From Verrucomicrobiota bacterium (GTDB lineage Bacteria > Verrucomicrobiota > Verrucomicrobiia > Limisphaerales > JADJPG01), in contig JADJPG010000003.1 in NCBI GenBank assembly GCA_016713365.1, positions 124,001-188,000 on the forward strand: 64,000 nucleotides of DNA. Reading direction: 5' to 3'. A model generated the notes under the pieces. The model ran no database searches and had not been told where the DNA came from. It was given only the letters and a program-made list of their open reading frames with translations. Numbering within the stretch: position 1 is the first letter of the stretch; every line of letters begins with the position of its first letter. Both the position numbers and the translations under genes were made by a program. This document shows, in pieces, positions 51,289-61,257 of the stretch.

Positions 51289-54200
51289 TTGAAAAACACT
51301 CGGCTTACTCTGGCGCTGTTCGCGGCGGTCGTTTCAGCCACGTTCCTCATTCCCACGCTCTCGCGCGCGCAGATCCAGGCTTCCACGTCGGTTCTCCTGA
51401 CCATCGAAGGCAAGGTCGAGGTGACCACTGCCGCCGCGCCCGCCTGGAAGCCGGCTCAGACCAACCAAGCGCTCAGCGTCGGCGATCGCATTCGCACGGG
51501 CGTGCGCAGCCGCGCGACACTGCGGCTCGCCGACCAGACTGTGCTGCGCGTGAACGAGCTCACGCTCCTCGAAATCCGCCCGACCGCCACTGACGCGAAG
51601 CGCCCGGGCCTGGACCTCCGTTCCGGCTCGACCTATTTCTTCAACCGCGGTCGCCCGACCGATACCGACTTCCGCACGCCCGTGGCTTCCGGGGCGATTC
51701 GCGGAACGGAGTTTCACCTCGCCGTGGCCGAAGGTGATGGCCGCACCGTGCTGACGTTGCTCGACGGCGAAGTCGCGCTGAACAATTCCGAAGGCGATCT
51801 GGCCCTGACGAGCGGCGAGCAAGCCACCGTGGAGCCCGGCCAGGCGCCGCGCAAAACCGCCGTGCTCGATGTCACCAGCATCATCCAATGGTGCCTCTAT
51901 TACCCAGCCATCCTCGACCTGGACGACATTCGCCTCGACAAAGACACTCGGGCGGCGCTTGCCGATTCTCTCGCCGCATATCGCACCGGCGATCTGCTGC
52001 AAGCCCTGAGCCTTTATCCGGAAACCCGCCAGCCGTCGTCCGATGCCGAACGCGTGTACCGAGCCGCGTTGTTGCTCGCCGTCGGAAAAGTCAGCGAAGC
52101 CGAGACTGCACTCGGGAGTGTCCCATCCGCGTCTTCAACCGCCGACGCGTTGCGCAAGTTGATCGCCACCGTCACCGGACGGGAGCCGAAAACGAATCGC
52201 GCACCATCTACCACCACGGATTGGATGGCGGAGTCCTACTTCCAACAAGCCCAGTCGAGAATCGACCTCGCGCTCGCCGCTGCGCGCACCGCGGCCGCGC
52301 AGTCACCGCAATCCGGCTTCGCCGCTGTTCGCGTGGCGGAACTCGAATTCAGCGCCGGCAATACCGACGCGGCTTTGTCCGAACTCAATCGCGGCCTCGC
52401 CCTCTCACCGCGCAATGCACAGGCGCTCGCGCTGCGTGGGTTCCTGCTCTCGGCGAAGAACAAAACCACGGCGGCCCTCGACGCCTTCGAGCAAGCCATC
52501 GCCGCCGACGGCGCGCTCGGCAACGCCTGGCTGGGCCGCGGCTTAGTTCGCATTCGCCAGGGCGATCGTCGTGGTGGATTGGCGGACTTGCAGGTCGCTG
52601 CGACATTGGAACCCAAGCGCGCCGCCCTCCGCAGCTATCTCGGCAAGGCCTACAGTCACGCGTGGGACAACACCCGCGCCACCAAGGAACTCGCCCTCGC
52701 GCGCAAGATGGACCCGAACGATCCCACCGCCTGGCTTTATTCCGCGCTGGTGGAACAGGAGGAGAACCAGATCAACACCGCCGTCCGCGACCTCGAACAA
52801 TCCAAGACACTGAACAACAACCGTAGCGTCTACCGCTCGAGCGTGCTGCTCGATCAGGACCAGTCCGTCCGCAGCGCGAATCTCGCCTCGATGTATCGCG
52901 ACGCCGGCTTGAACGACGTCGGCGTGCGCGAAGCCTCCCGCGCTGTGAACTACGACTACGCGAATTACTCAGCCCACCTCTTTCTCGCCAACAGCTACGA
53001 CGCCATCCGCGATCCGAAGCTGATCAATCTCCGCTACGAAACGCCGTGGTTGAGCGAACAGCTCATCGCGAACCTGCTCGCTCCGGTTGGCGCGGTGTCG
53101 CTCTCGCGAAACATTTCGCAGCAGGAATACTCGCGATTCTTCGAAGGCAACCGCGTCGGACTGAGTTCCAGCACGGAGTATTTCAGCTCGGGCGACTGGG
53201 CGCAGCGCGCCTCGCAATTCGGCACGCTCGGCGACACCAGTTACGCGCTCGATGTGGATTACCGCACGGAGAACGGCCAGCGTCCGAACAACGACTTCGA
53301 GCGGCTCACCTTGTCCGGCAAGTTCAAGCAACAGCTCACACCGGCGGACAGCGTGTTTGTGCAGGTGCTCGGCTTTGGCGGCGATTCCGGTGACCTCGCG
53401 CAATACTACGATCAGGGTAACGCCAGCGGCACACAGCGGGTCAAAGAGATTCAGGCCGCGAACGTCTTCGTGGGCTACCATCACGAATGGGATCCGGGCT
53501 CGCACACCTTGGTGCTCGCCGGCCGGCTCGATGATGAGTTCCGGTTCCGTGGCCAGTCGCGCATCAACAATCTCACGCGCAATCCTTCCGGCCAGGTGAC
53601 CGGCGGCTTCGGGTCGCTCTACGCGGTGGACTACGAAAGCGACTTCTACGCCTACACTGCCGAGCTCCAGCACATCCTCGATCGCGGCCCGCACACTTTC
53701 ATCGTCGGCGGACGTCATCAGAGCGGGCGGAATGAAACCGTCGCCGTTTCGCCAGCCGTGCAGGACATCGAGAGCGATCTCGAGCGCAGCACCATCTACG
53801 GCTATTACCACTGGCAAATCTTCGAGCCGTTGAAGCTGATGGCAGGATTGAGCTACGACCATCTCGACTTCCCGGAAAACAACGATCTCCCGCCGTTCTC
53901 CAGCGAGCAGCGCACCGAAGAACAAGTTTCGCCCAAGGCCGGGTTCTACTACACGCCGCTCAAGGACACGACGATTCGCGGCGCCTACACTCGCTCGCTT
54001 GGCGGCTTGTTCTACGACGGCAGCGTGCGTCTCGAACCGACGCAGGTGGGAGGTTTCAATCAGGCGTTCCGCAGTGTGATTCCCGAATCTGTCGTCGGTC
54101 TTGTGCCGGGATCGGAGTTTGAAACCTTCGGCCTCGCGCTCGACCAAAACTTCGCGACCGGCACCTACGTCAGCATCGCCGCGGAACAGTTGAACTCCTC

Positions 54201-54729
54201 CGCGCGACGCAGCATCGGCGCGTTGGATCTTCAGTTCCTCGGTCCGGCCATTCCTTCAAGCATCCCGGACCGCATCGAGTTCGAGGAGCGTTCCCTGACG
54301 TTCTCGTTGCACCAGCTCATCGGGAAGCACTGGTCATTCGGCGCGAGCTATCGCGTGACGGACGCCGACCTGAGCGAGCACACGAGCGGCTTAACCCCGG
54401 GGCTCGCAGCGGCGATGGACCGCGATTGGGAAGCCACGTTGCACCAGGTTCGCCTCGCCGGAACTCTGAACCTGCCGTGCGGATTCTTTGCTTCGGCAGG
54501 CACGGTCTGGAGCCAGCAATCGAATCGCGGTTACTCGCCGGACATTCCGGGCGACGACTTCTGGCAGTTCAACGCCTACGTCGGTTACCGATTCCTGAAA
54601 CGTCACGCCGAGCTGCGCCTCGGCCTGCTGAACATTGGCGACACCGACTACCGCCTCAATCCGCTCACCCTCTACTCCGAACTGCCGCGCGAACGCACTC
54701 TGGCCGCGCGATTCCAGTTCGGGTTCTGA
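51289..54729 (+). CDS. FecR domain - TPR - outer-membrane beta-barrel fusion protein
   Basis: A TTG start at 51289 gives the signal peptide KNTRLTLALFAAVVSATFLI to SRAQ; longer frames begin at 51211. Residues about 30-160 form a FecR domain (GKVEVTTAAAPAWKPAQTNQ, LSVGDRIRTGVRSRATLRLA, SGAIRGTEFHLAV, LLDGEVALNN). Residues about 215-540 are TPRs (LDAFEQAIAADGALGNAWLG, ALARKMDPNDPTAWLYSALV). The rest is a TonB-receptor-like barrel ending RTLAARFQFGF, with C-terminal Phe. There is no plug domain and no TonB box. FecR domains normally sit in the periplasm and pass signals. The CHASE2 cyclase starts 30 bases downstream, so they are probably co-transcribed. Confidence 0.85.
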   Translation: MKNTRLTLALFAAVVSATFLIPTLSRAQIQASTSVLLTIEGKVEVTTAAAPAWKPAQTNQALSVGDRIRTGVRSRATLRLADQTVLRVNELTLLEIRPTATDAKRPGLDLRSGSTYFFNRGRPTDTDFRTPVASGAIRGTEFHLAVAEGDGRTVLTLLDGEVALNNSEGDLALTSGEQATVEPGQAPRKTAVLDVTSIIQWCLYYPAILDLDDIRLDKDTRAALADSLAAYRTGDLLQALSLYPETRQPSSDAERVYRAALLLAVGKVSEAETALGSVPSASSTADALRKLIATVTGREPKTNRAPSTTTDWMAESYFQQAQSRIDLALAAARTAAAQSPQSGFAAVRVAELEFSAGNTDAALSELNRGLALSPRNAQALALRGFLLSAKNKTTAALDAFEQAIAADGALGNAWLGRGLVRIRQGDRRGGLADLQVAATLEPKRAALRSYLGKAYSHAWDNTRATKELALARKMDPNDPTAWLYSALVEQEENQINTAVRDLEQSKTLNNNRSVYRSSVLLDQDQSVRSANLASMYRDAGLNDVGVREASRAVNYDYANYSAHLFLANSYDAIRDPKLINLRYETPWLSEQLIANLLAPVGAVSLSRNISQQEYSRFFEGNRVGLSSSTEYFSSGDWAQRASQFGTLGDTSYALDVDYRTENGQRPNNDFERLTLSGKFKQQLTPADSVFVQVLGFGGDSGDLAQYYDQGNASGTQRVKEIQAANVFVGYHHEWDPGSHTLVLAGRLDDEFRFRGQSRINNLTRNPSGQVTGGFGSLYAVDYESDFYAYTAELQHILDRGPHTFIVGGRHQSGRNETVAVSPAVQDIESDLERSTIYGYYHWQIFEPLKLMAGLSYDHLDFPENNDLPPFSSEQRTEEQVSPKAGFYYTPLKDTTIRGAYTRSLGGLFYDGSVRLEPTQVGGFNQAFRSVIPESVVGLVPGSEFETFGLALDQNFATGTYVSIAAEQLNSSARRSIGALDLQFLGPAIPSSIPDRIEFEERSLTFSLHQLIGKHWSFGASYRVTDADLSEHTSGLTPGLAAAMDRDWEATLHQVRLAGTLNLPCGFFASAGTVWSQQSNRGYSPDIPGDDFWQFNAYVGYRFLKRHAELRLGLLNIGDTDYRLNPLTLYSELPRERTLAARFQFGF

Positions 54730-54759
54730 AACGGCGCTCTTGCGCAACATTCCCCTGCC

Positions 54760-56781
54760 GTGGGCCTCATCAAAAATTTCAAACCACAGGGATGGGGTGG
54801 AACGATCGGGGCGCTGCTCGCGGTTTTGGCCGGGCTTGCCGTTTATCAAAATCCTTGGAGCCGGCTGCTGGAGAACTCCAGCTATGACCTGCTGTTCCTG
54901 CCGCAAAAAGTCGTGCCTCCGGAGGATGTGGTCATCGTCTACCTCGATGAGGATTCCCACAAGGAACTGGGGCAGAAGTTTAATCAGCCATGGGACAGAA
55001 ATCTTCACGGCCGGCTCGTTGAGCGAATGACAGCCGCGGGTGCGAAGGCAGTGGTATTTGACATCGTGTTCAGCGATCTCGGCCCTGACCGCGCCGCTGA
55101 CCACTATTTCGCCGCCGCCATGGAGTCCAACAAGCGGGTGGTGCTCGCGGCCGACAGCGTGTCTGCCGCATACGGAGTGGATGGTGTCGCCGCCCAGTCC
55201 ATCACGCCACCGCTGGAAATGTTTTCCGTGGCAGCCGCAAGCGTCGGTTCAGCGGAAATGGCTCCCGACCATGACATGACGATACGACGACATCTGCCGG
55301 CGATGCGAGATGACCTGCTGCCAGGCCTCAGCTGGGCCGCGGCACAGCTCGTGAAGGCCCCGGTCACGGAAACCGAGGCCTCCCGGCTCGAACAACGATG
55401 GGTCCACTACTACGGCCCGCCAGCGACAATTCCAAATCTGAGTTACTACCGGGCGCTGTCGTATGAAGAGACCGACAACGGCCTCTTTCGCGACAAGGTC
55501 GTCTTCGTCGGAGCCCGGATGTTCACCAAATTCTCCGGCGAACGGAAAGACGAGTATCGCACCCCTTACTCCTCCTGGATGCTACAGAAACTCTTCATGT
55601 CAGGAGTGGAAATTCAGGCCACCATCTTTCTCAATCTGATCCGGGGCGACTGGTTGAACCGCCTGCCGTTGTCGACGGAACGCTGGGCGCTCACGCTGGT
55701 CGGGTTCCTTGCCGGATTCGGACTGGCAAGGCTACGGCCCGCAATTGCCGTTGGCACCGCGTTGCTCGGCGCCGCAGCGGTAATGATCATGGCATGGTTC
55801 CTCTGCACAACTTCGCGAGTCTGCTTTCCCTGGCTCATCGTCGTCGTGGTTCAGATACCGTTGGCCCTGCTCTGGGCGATTACCTTCAACACACTTCGCC
55901 TCTACTTCGAGAATCGCCTGCTCGGCGTCACCCTCGGCCAGCATCTCTCGCCCAGCCGCGTGAAACAGCTGCTCAAGACGCGCGACGTGCTGCATCCGGG
56001 CGCGGAGAAAACCGAGCTCAGCATCATGTTCACGGACATCGCGGACTTCAGCGTGATCTCCGAGCACATGGATTCCGACGAGCTGGCGCGTTTGATGAAC
56101 GATTACTTCGAGGCCGCGATTTCGTGCGTGCACGAGACGGACGGTTTCCTCGTGAAGCTCATCGGCGACGCGCTCTTCGTCATCTGGAACGCGCCCATCG
56201 CCCAGCCCGATCACCGCGAACGCGCCGCCCGCACCGCCCTGCTATTGCAGCAACGACTCGTCGCGTTCACCGGCGCGAAGAACGACCGAGCGCTCCGCAC
56301 ACGCATTGGTCTTCACACTGGCGTCGCCAACGTCGGCAACTTCGGCAGCACGACACGATTCGACTACACGGCCATCGGTGAAAACATCAACCTCGCCTCG
56401 CGCATGGAGGGCTTGAACAAGCATCTCGGCACCGGCGTGCTGGCCACCGGCGAAACCGCCGCTCCACTCGATGGTCTCGTGGACATGCGGATGCTCGGTC
56501 ACTTCCGTTTGAAAGGCTTCCAGCGCGCCGTGGCCGTGCATGAAATTCTGGGTCCGGCATCGAACGCTGAAACCACGCGTCCGTGGCGGGAGACGTTCGC
56601 GCAAGGTTTGCGACACTTTCAGCAGAGAGAGATGGACCGCGCCCGCGAAGCCTTCGTTCGCACACTGGAGCTGCGCCCGGACGACGGCCCGTCCTTGTTC
56701 TATATCGGGATGATGGAGGAACTGGTGCCGGAACTCATCGCCGACGACTGGCACGGAGAAGTCGACATCAAGGAGAAGTGA
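54760..56781 (+). CDS. CHASE2 sensor adenylate cyclase
   Basis: GTG start. An N-terminal membrane helix (GTIGALLAVLAGLAVYQNP) is followed by a periplasmic CHASE2 domain (about residues 35-295, with SYDLLFLPQKVVPPEDVVIV and GAKAVVFDIVFSDLGPD), three membrane helices (about 308-377) and a class III cyclase domain (about 415-595). The metal aspartates are D426 (IMFTDIADFS) and D470 (KLIGDALFVIW). The K466/D535 pair (D535 in RFDYTAIG) selects adenine. N544 and R548 (NINLASRME) are the transition-state residues, so the enzyme looks active and makes cAMP. The tail (QGLRHFQQREMDRAREAFVR) is TPR-like. It follows the FecR-barrel gene by 30 bases. Confidence 0.93.
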   Translation: MGLIKNFKPQGWGGTIGALLAVLAGLAVYQNPWSRLLENSSYDLLFLPQKVVPPEDVVIVYLDEDSHKELGQKFNQPWDRNLHGRLVERMTAAGAKAVVFDIVFSDLGPDRAADHYFAAAMESNKRVVLAADSVSAAYGVDGVAAQSITPPLEMFSVAAASVGSAEMAPDHDMTIRRHLPAMRDDLLPGLSWAAAQLVKAPVTETEASRLEQRWVHYYGPPATIPNLSYYRALSYEETDNGLFRDKVVFVGARMFTKFSGERKDEYRTPYSSWMLQKLFMSGVEIQATIFLNLIRGDWLNRLPLSTERWALTLVGFLAGFGLARLRPAIAVGTALLGAAAVMIMAWFLCTTSRVCFPWLIVVVVQIPLALLWAITFNTLRLYFENRLLGVTLGQHLSPSRVKQLLKTRDVLHPGAEKTELSIMFTDIADFSVISEHMDSDELARLMNDYFEAAISCVHETDGFLVKLIGDALFVIWNAPIAQPDHRERAARTALLLQQRLVAFTGAKNDRALRTRIGLHTGVANVGNFGSTTRFDYTAIGENINLASRMEGLNKHLGTGVLATGETAAPLDGLVDMRMLGHFRLKGFQRAVAVHEILGPASNAETTRPWRETFAQGLRHFQQREMDRAREAFVRTLELRPDDGPSLFYIGMMEELVPELIADDWHGEVDIKEK

Positions 56782-56805
56782 ACCACCGTCGCGCAACCTC
56801 GACCT

Positions 56806-57540
56806 TCAGGCCGCTTTGTCGTTCTTCGCCTGATCGTTTTTGAGATAGCCCGCAAAGAAGCTTTCGATGTCGTCGAAGAAATCGTCCGAGATCGACATCC
56901 CGGTCAGGCCGGCGAGGCAATCGAGACTCACCAGTGCGTTCAGGCTCGCGTCCGCGGTGTTAATGCCCGCGATCCGCTTTCCGAAGGCGGCGTTTACCGC
57001 GTTGAGGTCCTTGCAGGTGGCCAGAAGATTCTCCAGCTCCCAGTCCGGCGCGAGCCCATGCTTCCAGCGGAAAAACTGTGCGAGCAGATACATCGACACG
57101 ACCCGGAAGAACGTCTCGTCCGCCGTGGCAAAGGGCAGATGCGTGAAGACGAGCGGACGGAGCTTGTCGAGGATCGGGCAGCCCGACGTGACCATGTGCA
57201 GTCCCATCAGCGACGTCGCCACTTCTTGCAGCGAAGCCGTCTTGTTGTAGGTGCGATTTGGCGTCCGCACCACGACGTCCGCCTTCTCGTAGGAAACGGA
57301 GTTCTTGAACGACTCGACGATTTCCACCATCGCCGCCGCCGCCGGACACCGCGCGTGCTTGGAAGGATCCAGCGGACAATTCGGGCACTGCTGAAAGCCG
57401 AGCTTGGTCCACTCAGGCAACGGCTCAGCAATCTTGGACACCAGCCCCATGGTCAACCGATCGAGCCGTACAACATGGCGCTTCCGCTCTCCACTGGAAA
57501 GCGTCAGCTCATACTCGATGGCAATGCAGTCTTCGGCCAT
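56806..57540 (-). CDS. DUF6901-like conserved protein
   Basis: 244 residues, soluble. An N-terminal beta domain (IAIEYELTLSSGERKRHVVR) comes first, then a cysteine cluster (QQCPNCPLDPSKHARCP) likely to bind metal. Conserved blocks follow: VSYEKADVVVRTPNRTYNK, GLHMVTSGCPILDKLRPLVF, HLPFATADETFFRVVSMYLL and NAVNAAFGKRI. I assign it to the DUF6901 type from memory of that pattern. No function is known for it. It is convergent with the CHASE2 cyclase gene, 24 bases apart. Confidence 0.65.
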   Translation of the reverse strand: MAEDCIAIEYELTLSSGERKRHVVRLDRLTMGLVSKIAEPLPEWTKLGFQQCPNCPLDPSKHARCPAAAAMVEIVESFKNSVSYEKADVVVRTPNRTYNKTASLQEVATSLMGLHMVTSGCPILDKLRPLVFTHLPFATADETFFRVVSMYLLAQFFRWKHGLAPDWELENLLATCKDLNAVNAAFGKRIAGINTADASLNALVSLDCLAGLTGMSISDDFFDDIESFFAGYLKNDQAKNDKAA

Positions 57541-57677
57541 GTGCCAAGATTATCGGATGATTCACCCGTCGCTAAACGGGGTCTGTTCCGGTTTGCGCAG
57601 ATGCCCGCACCGGCCTTAATGGAACTCCGCTTGACTCGCGTTGAATGGAACCGCTTCACTCGCGTCAGCTTGATCCC

Positions 57678-59930
57678 ATGACTCTCTCGATTGCTCCTTT
57701 GGTCCGTGCGACGCTGCCCGCAGCAGTCACGTTCCTCACTGCGATTCAACTCCTCGCGCAGCCCGCCGGCCAGCCGCTTGCCTCTGGACGCGAGCCCGGC
57801 ACGCAGGTCGAGAAGGATTGGGTCGACAATCGCTGGAGCCGCACGGACGTAGGCCCGTTCCTCGCCTCGAATCTCGAAACGCCCGGCGCGAACATCGCCA
57901 AGGGACTTTCCATCAAAGTGGGTGCGAACGCTGAAGCTTCCGTCGCCTACGACACCGCCGCGTGCGCGTGGCGTGCCGGCTGGACCGGTGGGTTTCTGAA
58001 GTTCGATGCCGGCCGCTTCGGCTTGATCGGCGCGCCCAAGATCAGCGGGACCGTCAGCTTCGCAGGCGGGAAGGACGCGGGCTGGCAAGGCGTCAACGCC
58101 CGTTACACCGGCCTTCATCTCAGCGGCAATCGCGTCGTGCTCGAATACACGCTCGACGACATTCGCGTGCTTGAATCGCCGTGGTTCGAGGGCAGCGTCG
58201 ATGCGCCCGCATTCAGCCGCACCTTCGAGATTAGCCCCAGCATGAAGGAGCTCACGCTCGCGCTGAATTCTCCTTCGAAGAACGCCAACGCCGCCGAGGC
58301 CACAGCGCGCCGTTCCATCAGCAATGAGTCAGTGTCCCTGCGTCACGGCACGAACACGCTGCAACTCGCGCTCAGCGGCACGACCGCCGAAATCGAGCAG
58401 CGCGCGAATGGCCAGGTGCTCATCCATTTCCCCGCCAGCGACGCTCCTCGCAAAGTCGCGCTCGCCTTCGCCGTCACGCCCAGCGGCTCGTCGCCCGCGC
58501 TCGAGTCGTGGCTGAGAAAATCATCGCCGCCCGCCAATCTTGCCGCGCTCGCGCAGCCCGGCCCAGCGCGGTGGTTGCCCGAGTTGAAGACCGTCGGCCA
58601 GCGTGGGCTCGATTCCGACATCTTCGCCGTGGACACGCTCACCGTGCCCTACGCGAATCCATGGAACGCGCTCTTCTTCCTCGCTGGCGTCGACTTCACC
58701 CCGGACGGCGCCGCCTACGCTTGCACGATTCACGGCGATGTCTGGCGCGTCACCGGTATCGACGACAAGCTCGGCTCGCTGAGCTGGAAACGTTTCGCCA
58801 CCGGACTCTTTCAACCGCTCGGATTGAAGGTTCGCGATGGCGAAGTGTTCGTGCTCGGCCGCGACCAAATTACCCGCCTGAAGGATCTCAACGGCGATGG
58901 CGAGGCTGACTTCTACGAAAGCTTCTGCAATCTCATCCAGACTTCGACCGGCGGGCACGACTACGTCACCAGCTTGGAGAAGGACGACGCGGGCAATTTC
59001 TACTACGCCGATCCCGTTGGTGCGCATCGCGTCAGTCGCGATGGTCGCACGAAGGAGATTCTCGGCACCGGCTTCCGCAATCCGAACGGACTCGGCGCGA
59101 GTCCCGATGGCAAAATCATCACCGCCGCGCCGCAGCAAGGCACTTGGACGCCATCGTCGCAAATCTGCGCCATCCAGCCCGGCGGCTACTACGGCTACGG
59201 CGGTCCGAAGATTACGCCCGGCCGCCCGCTCGGCTACGACCTGCCGCTGTGCTGGATTCCCCACGGCATCGACAACTCCAGCGGCAGCCAGGTCTGGGTG
59301 CCACAGGACAAGTGGGGACCGTTCGCCGGCCAGATGCTACACCTGCTCTGGGGTCGCTGCGGCGCCATGCTCGTGCTGCGCGACGCCGTGGATGGCGTGA
59401 ATCAAGGCGCGGTCATTCCCCTTTCCATCAAGCTGCTCTCCGGACCGAACCGCGGATCGTTCCACGCGAAGGATGGCCACCTCTACATCGCCGGCAGCAC
59501 CGGCTGGCAGACGAGCGCGGTGAAAGACGGCGCGCTGCAACGCGTGCGCTTCACCGGCAAGTCCGTCCGCCTGCCCGTCGCGTGGCACGCGCACAGCAAC
59601 GGTCTCACGCTCACCTTCAGCCAACCGCTCGATCGCGCCGCCGCGGAAGACGCCGGCAGCTACGCCATCCACCAGTGGAATTATCGCTACTCCTCCGCCT
59701 ACGGCTCCAAGGACTGGTCCGTCGCCGATCCACAGAAGGAAGGGCGCGATGACGTGGTCGTGAAATCCGCGAAGCTCTCTGCTGATGGCAAAACGGTCTT
59801 CCTCGAAACCGCGCCCCTCCAGCCGGTGATGCAGATGGAAATCAAATACAGTCTCAATACCGCCAACGGTGCCGCAATGAAGAACCAGCTCTGGCTCACG
59901 CTCAACAAGCTCGACGCTGCGAAACGCTGA
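57678..59930 (+). CDS. Exported DUF6797-type / large propeller protein
   Basis: The ATG at 57678 gives a signal peptide (APLVRATLPAAVTFLTAIQL). The N-terminal half (WSRTDVGPFLASNLETPGAN to LVFD-type strands) is the DUF6797 module that commonly precedes a six-bladed propeller. The propeller (about residues 320-640) contains VDFTPDGAAYACTIHGDVWR, LNGDGEADFYESFCNLIQTS and GFRNPNGLGASPDGKIITAA. The C-terminal strand region has YRYSSAYGSKDWSVADP. There is no heme CxxCH. Related proteins in Verrucomicrobia and Planctomycetes often act with sugar-degrading enzymes, but the role here is not shown. Confidence 0.78.
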   Translation: MTLSIAPLVRATLPAAVTFLTAIQLLAQPAGQPLASGREPGTQVEKDWVDNRWSRTDVGPFLASNLETPGANIAKGLSIKVGANAEASVAYDTAACAWRAGWTGGFLKFDAGRFGLIGAPKISGTVSFAGGKDAGWQGVNARYTGLHLSGNRVVLEYTLDDIRVLESPWFEGSVDAPAFSRTFEISPSMKELTLALNSPSKNANAAEATARRSISNESVSLRHGTNTLQLALSGTTAEIEQRANGQVLIHFPASDAPRKVALAFAVTPSGSSPALESWLRKSSPPANLAALAQPGPARWLPELKTVGQRGLDSDIFAVDTLTVPYANPWNALFFLAGVDFTPDGAAYACTIHGDVWRVTGIDDKLGSLSWKRFATGLFQPLGLKVRDGEVFVLGRDQITRLKDLNGDGEADFYESFCNLIQTSTGGHDYVTSLEKDDAGNFYYADPVGAHRVSRDGRTKEILGTGFRNPNGLGASPDGKIITAAPQQGTWTPSSQICAIQPGGYYGYGGPKITPGRPLGYDLPLCWIPHGIDNSSGSQVWVPQDKWGPFAGQMLHLLWGRCGAMLVLRDAVDGVNQGAVIPLSIKLLSGPNRGSFHAKDGHLYIAGSTGWQTSAVKDGALQRVRFTGKSVRLPVAWHAHSNGLTLTFSQPLDRAAAEDAGSYAIHQWNYRYSSAYGSKDWSVADPQKEGRDDVVVKSAKLSADGKTVFLETAPLQPVMQMEIKYSLNTANGAAMKNQLWLTLNKLDAAKR

Positions 59931-59952
59931 GTCCGAACTCCACAAGGGAGAT

Positions 59953-60058
59953 CCGCTAAACACGCGAATGAACGCGAAAATCAGAAGAGAGAGAAGACAG
60001 AGCCACGGTCCTCGCAGCCGAGTCCGTTTGCTTTCGCGCTTTTTAGCGTATTTTGCGG
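59953..60058. repeat. Imperfect 27-bp inverted repeat upstream of the exported HEAT-like protein
   Basis: The left arm 59953-59979 (CCGCTAAACACGCGAATGAA and onward) and right arm 60032-60058 (ending TTAGCGTATTTTGCGG) are complementary at 21 of 27 positions. The type resembles dispersed intergenic inverted repeats. It ends 64 bases before the next ATG. Confidence 0.5.
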
Positions 60059-60122
60059 GCCACTCCACCGTTGCACTTCCTTCTGTTTCCCTGCTACCAA
60101 CTCCCAAATCTTACGCCTTGTT

Positions 60123-61250
60123 ATGAAACGAATTTCCCTCGCCCTCGCTCTCGGCCTTGCCTGCGCCGCTGCCCTGCCCGCCGTCGCCGCGCCCAAGCTC
60201 GCGGATTCCATCAAGACCATCCGCGCCGTCGGGCCGGAGGGACTCGGCAATGCGCAAGCCTCCGCCGCGTGGAAGGATATTTCCTCCGCGAAGGCTTCCG
60301 ACCTGCCCGCGATCCTCGCCGGCATGGATGGCGCGAATGAACTCGCCTTGAACTGGCTGCGCGCCGCCGTGGACAGCGTCGCCGCCCGCGAACTCGCCGC
60401 CGGTCGCAAGCTGCCCGTGAGCGCGCTGGAAAAGTTCGTCAACGACACGAAGCACAGTTCGCGCGCGCGCTATCTCGCTTACGATCTGATTCGCCGCGTG
60501 GACTCCGCCAAGGCCGAGAGCTTGATCGCGAAGTTGCAGGATGACCCGAGCACCGAACTCCGCCGCGACGCCGTGCAACGCCAGCTCGATGCCGCCGCCG
60601 CGCTCACCAAGTCCGGCAAGACCAACGACGCCGTCGCGCAGTATCAAACCGCGATCAAATCCGCGCGCGACGCCGACCAGGTCGATGACATCGCCAAGAC
60701 CCTGAAGAAGCTCGGTTCGCCCGTGAGTTTGCCGAGCGTGTTCGGCTGGGTGACGGACTGGAAGGTCATCGGGCCGTTCGACAACAAGGATCGCGCCGGC
60801 TTCGAGAAGGTGTTCCCGCCCGAGCAAGGCATCGACCTCGCCGCAGAATACGACGGACTGAATGGCAAGGTGAAGTGGCAGGATTTCAAGACCACGGATG
60901 ATTACGGCATGGTGGACCTAAACAAGCCCCTCGGCGCGCTCAAGGAAGTCACCGGCTACGCCTACGCGGAGTTTCACGCCGACAAGGCGCGGCCCGTCGA
61001 GCTGCGGATCGGTTGCAAGAACGGCTGGAAGGTCTGGCTCAACGGCAAGTATCTCTTCGGGCGCGACGAGTATCACCGCGGCGCGGAGATCGACCAGTAC
61101 CGCCTCGCGGGCGAGTTGAAGCCCGGCAAAAATGTCATCCTCGTGAAGCTGACGCAGAACGAGCAGACCGAGAAGTGGACCGTGGAATGGGAATTCCAGA
61201 TGCGCGTGACCGACGCGCTCGGCACGCCCATCGCCTCGGCGAAGAAGTAG
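60123..61250 (+). CDS. Exported protein with helical repeats and C-terminal carbohydrate-binding-like domain
   Basis: The signal peptide is ISLALALGLACAAALPAVAA. Residues about 25-205 are alpha-helical and HEAT-like (LAGMDGANELALNWLRAAVD, ARYLAYDLIRRVDSAKAESL). Residues about 210-370 form a beta-sandwich (VTDWKVIGPFDNKDRAGFEK, AYAEFHADKARPVELRIGCK, NGWKVWLNGKYLFGRDEYH, PGKNVILVKLTQNEQTEKW). This is similar to galactose-binding/PA14-like sandwiches in Verrucomicrobia hydrolases. No catalytic motif is seen. A role in binding sugar polymers is inferred only. Confidence 0.72.
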   Translation: MKRISLALALGLACAAALPAVAAPKLADSIKTIRAVGPEGLGNAQASAAWKDISSAKASDLPAILAGMDGANELALNWLRAAVDSVAARELAAGRKLPVSALEKFVNDTKHSSRARYLAYDLIRRVDSAKAESLIAKLQDDPSTELRRDAVQRQLDAAAALTKSGKTNDAVAQYQTAIKSARDADQVDDIAKTLKKLGSPVSLPSVFGWVTDWKVIGPFDNKDRAGFEKVFPPEQGIDLAAEYDGLNGKVKWQDFKTTDDYGMVDLNKPLGALKEVTGYAYAEFHADKARPVELRIGCKNGWKVWLNGKYLFGRDEYHRGAEIDQYRLAGELKPGKNVILVKLTQNEQTEKWTVEWEFQMRVTDALGTPIASAKK

Positions 61251-61257
61251 GCCGCCA

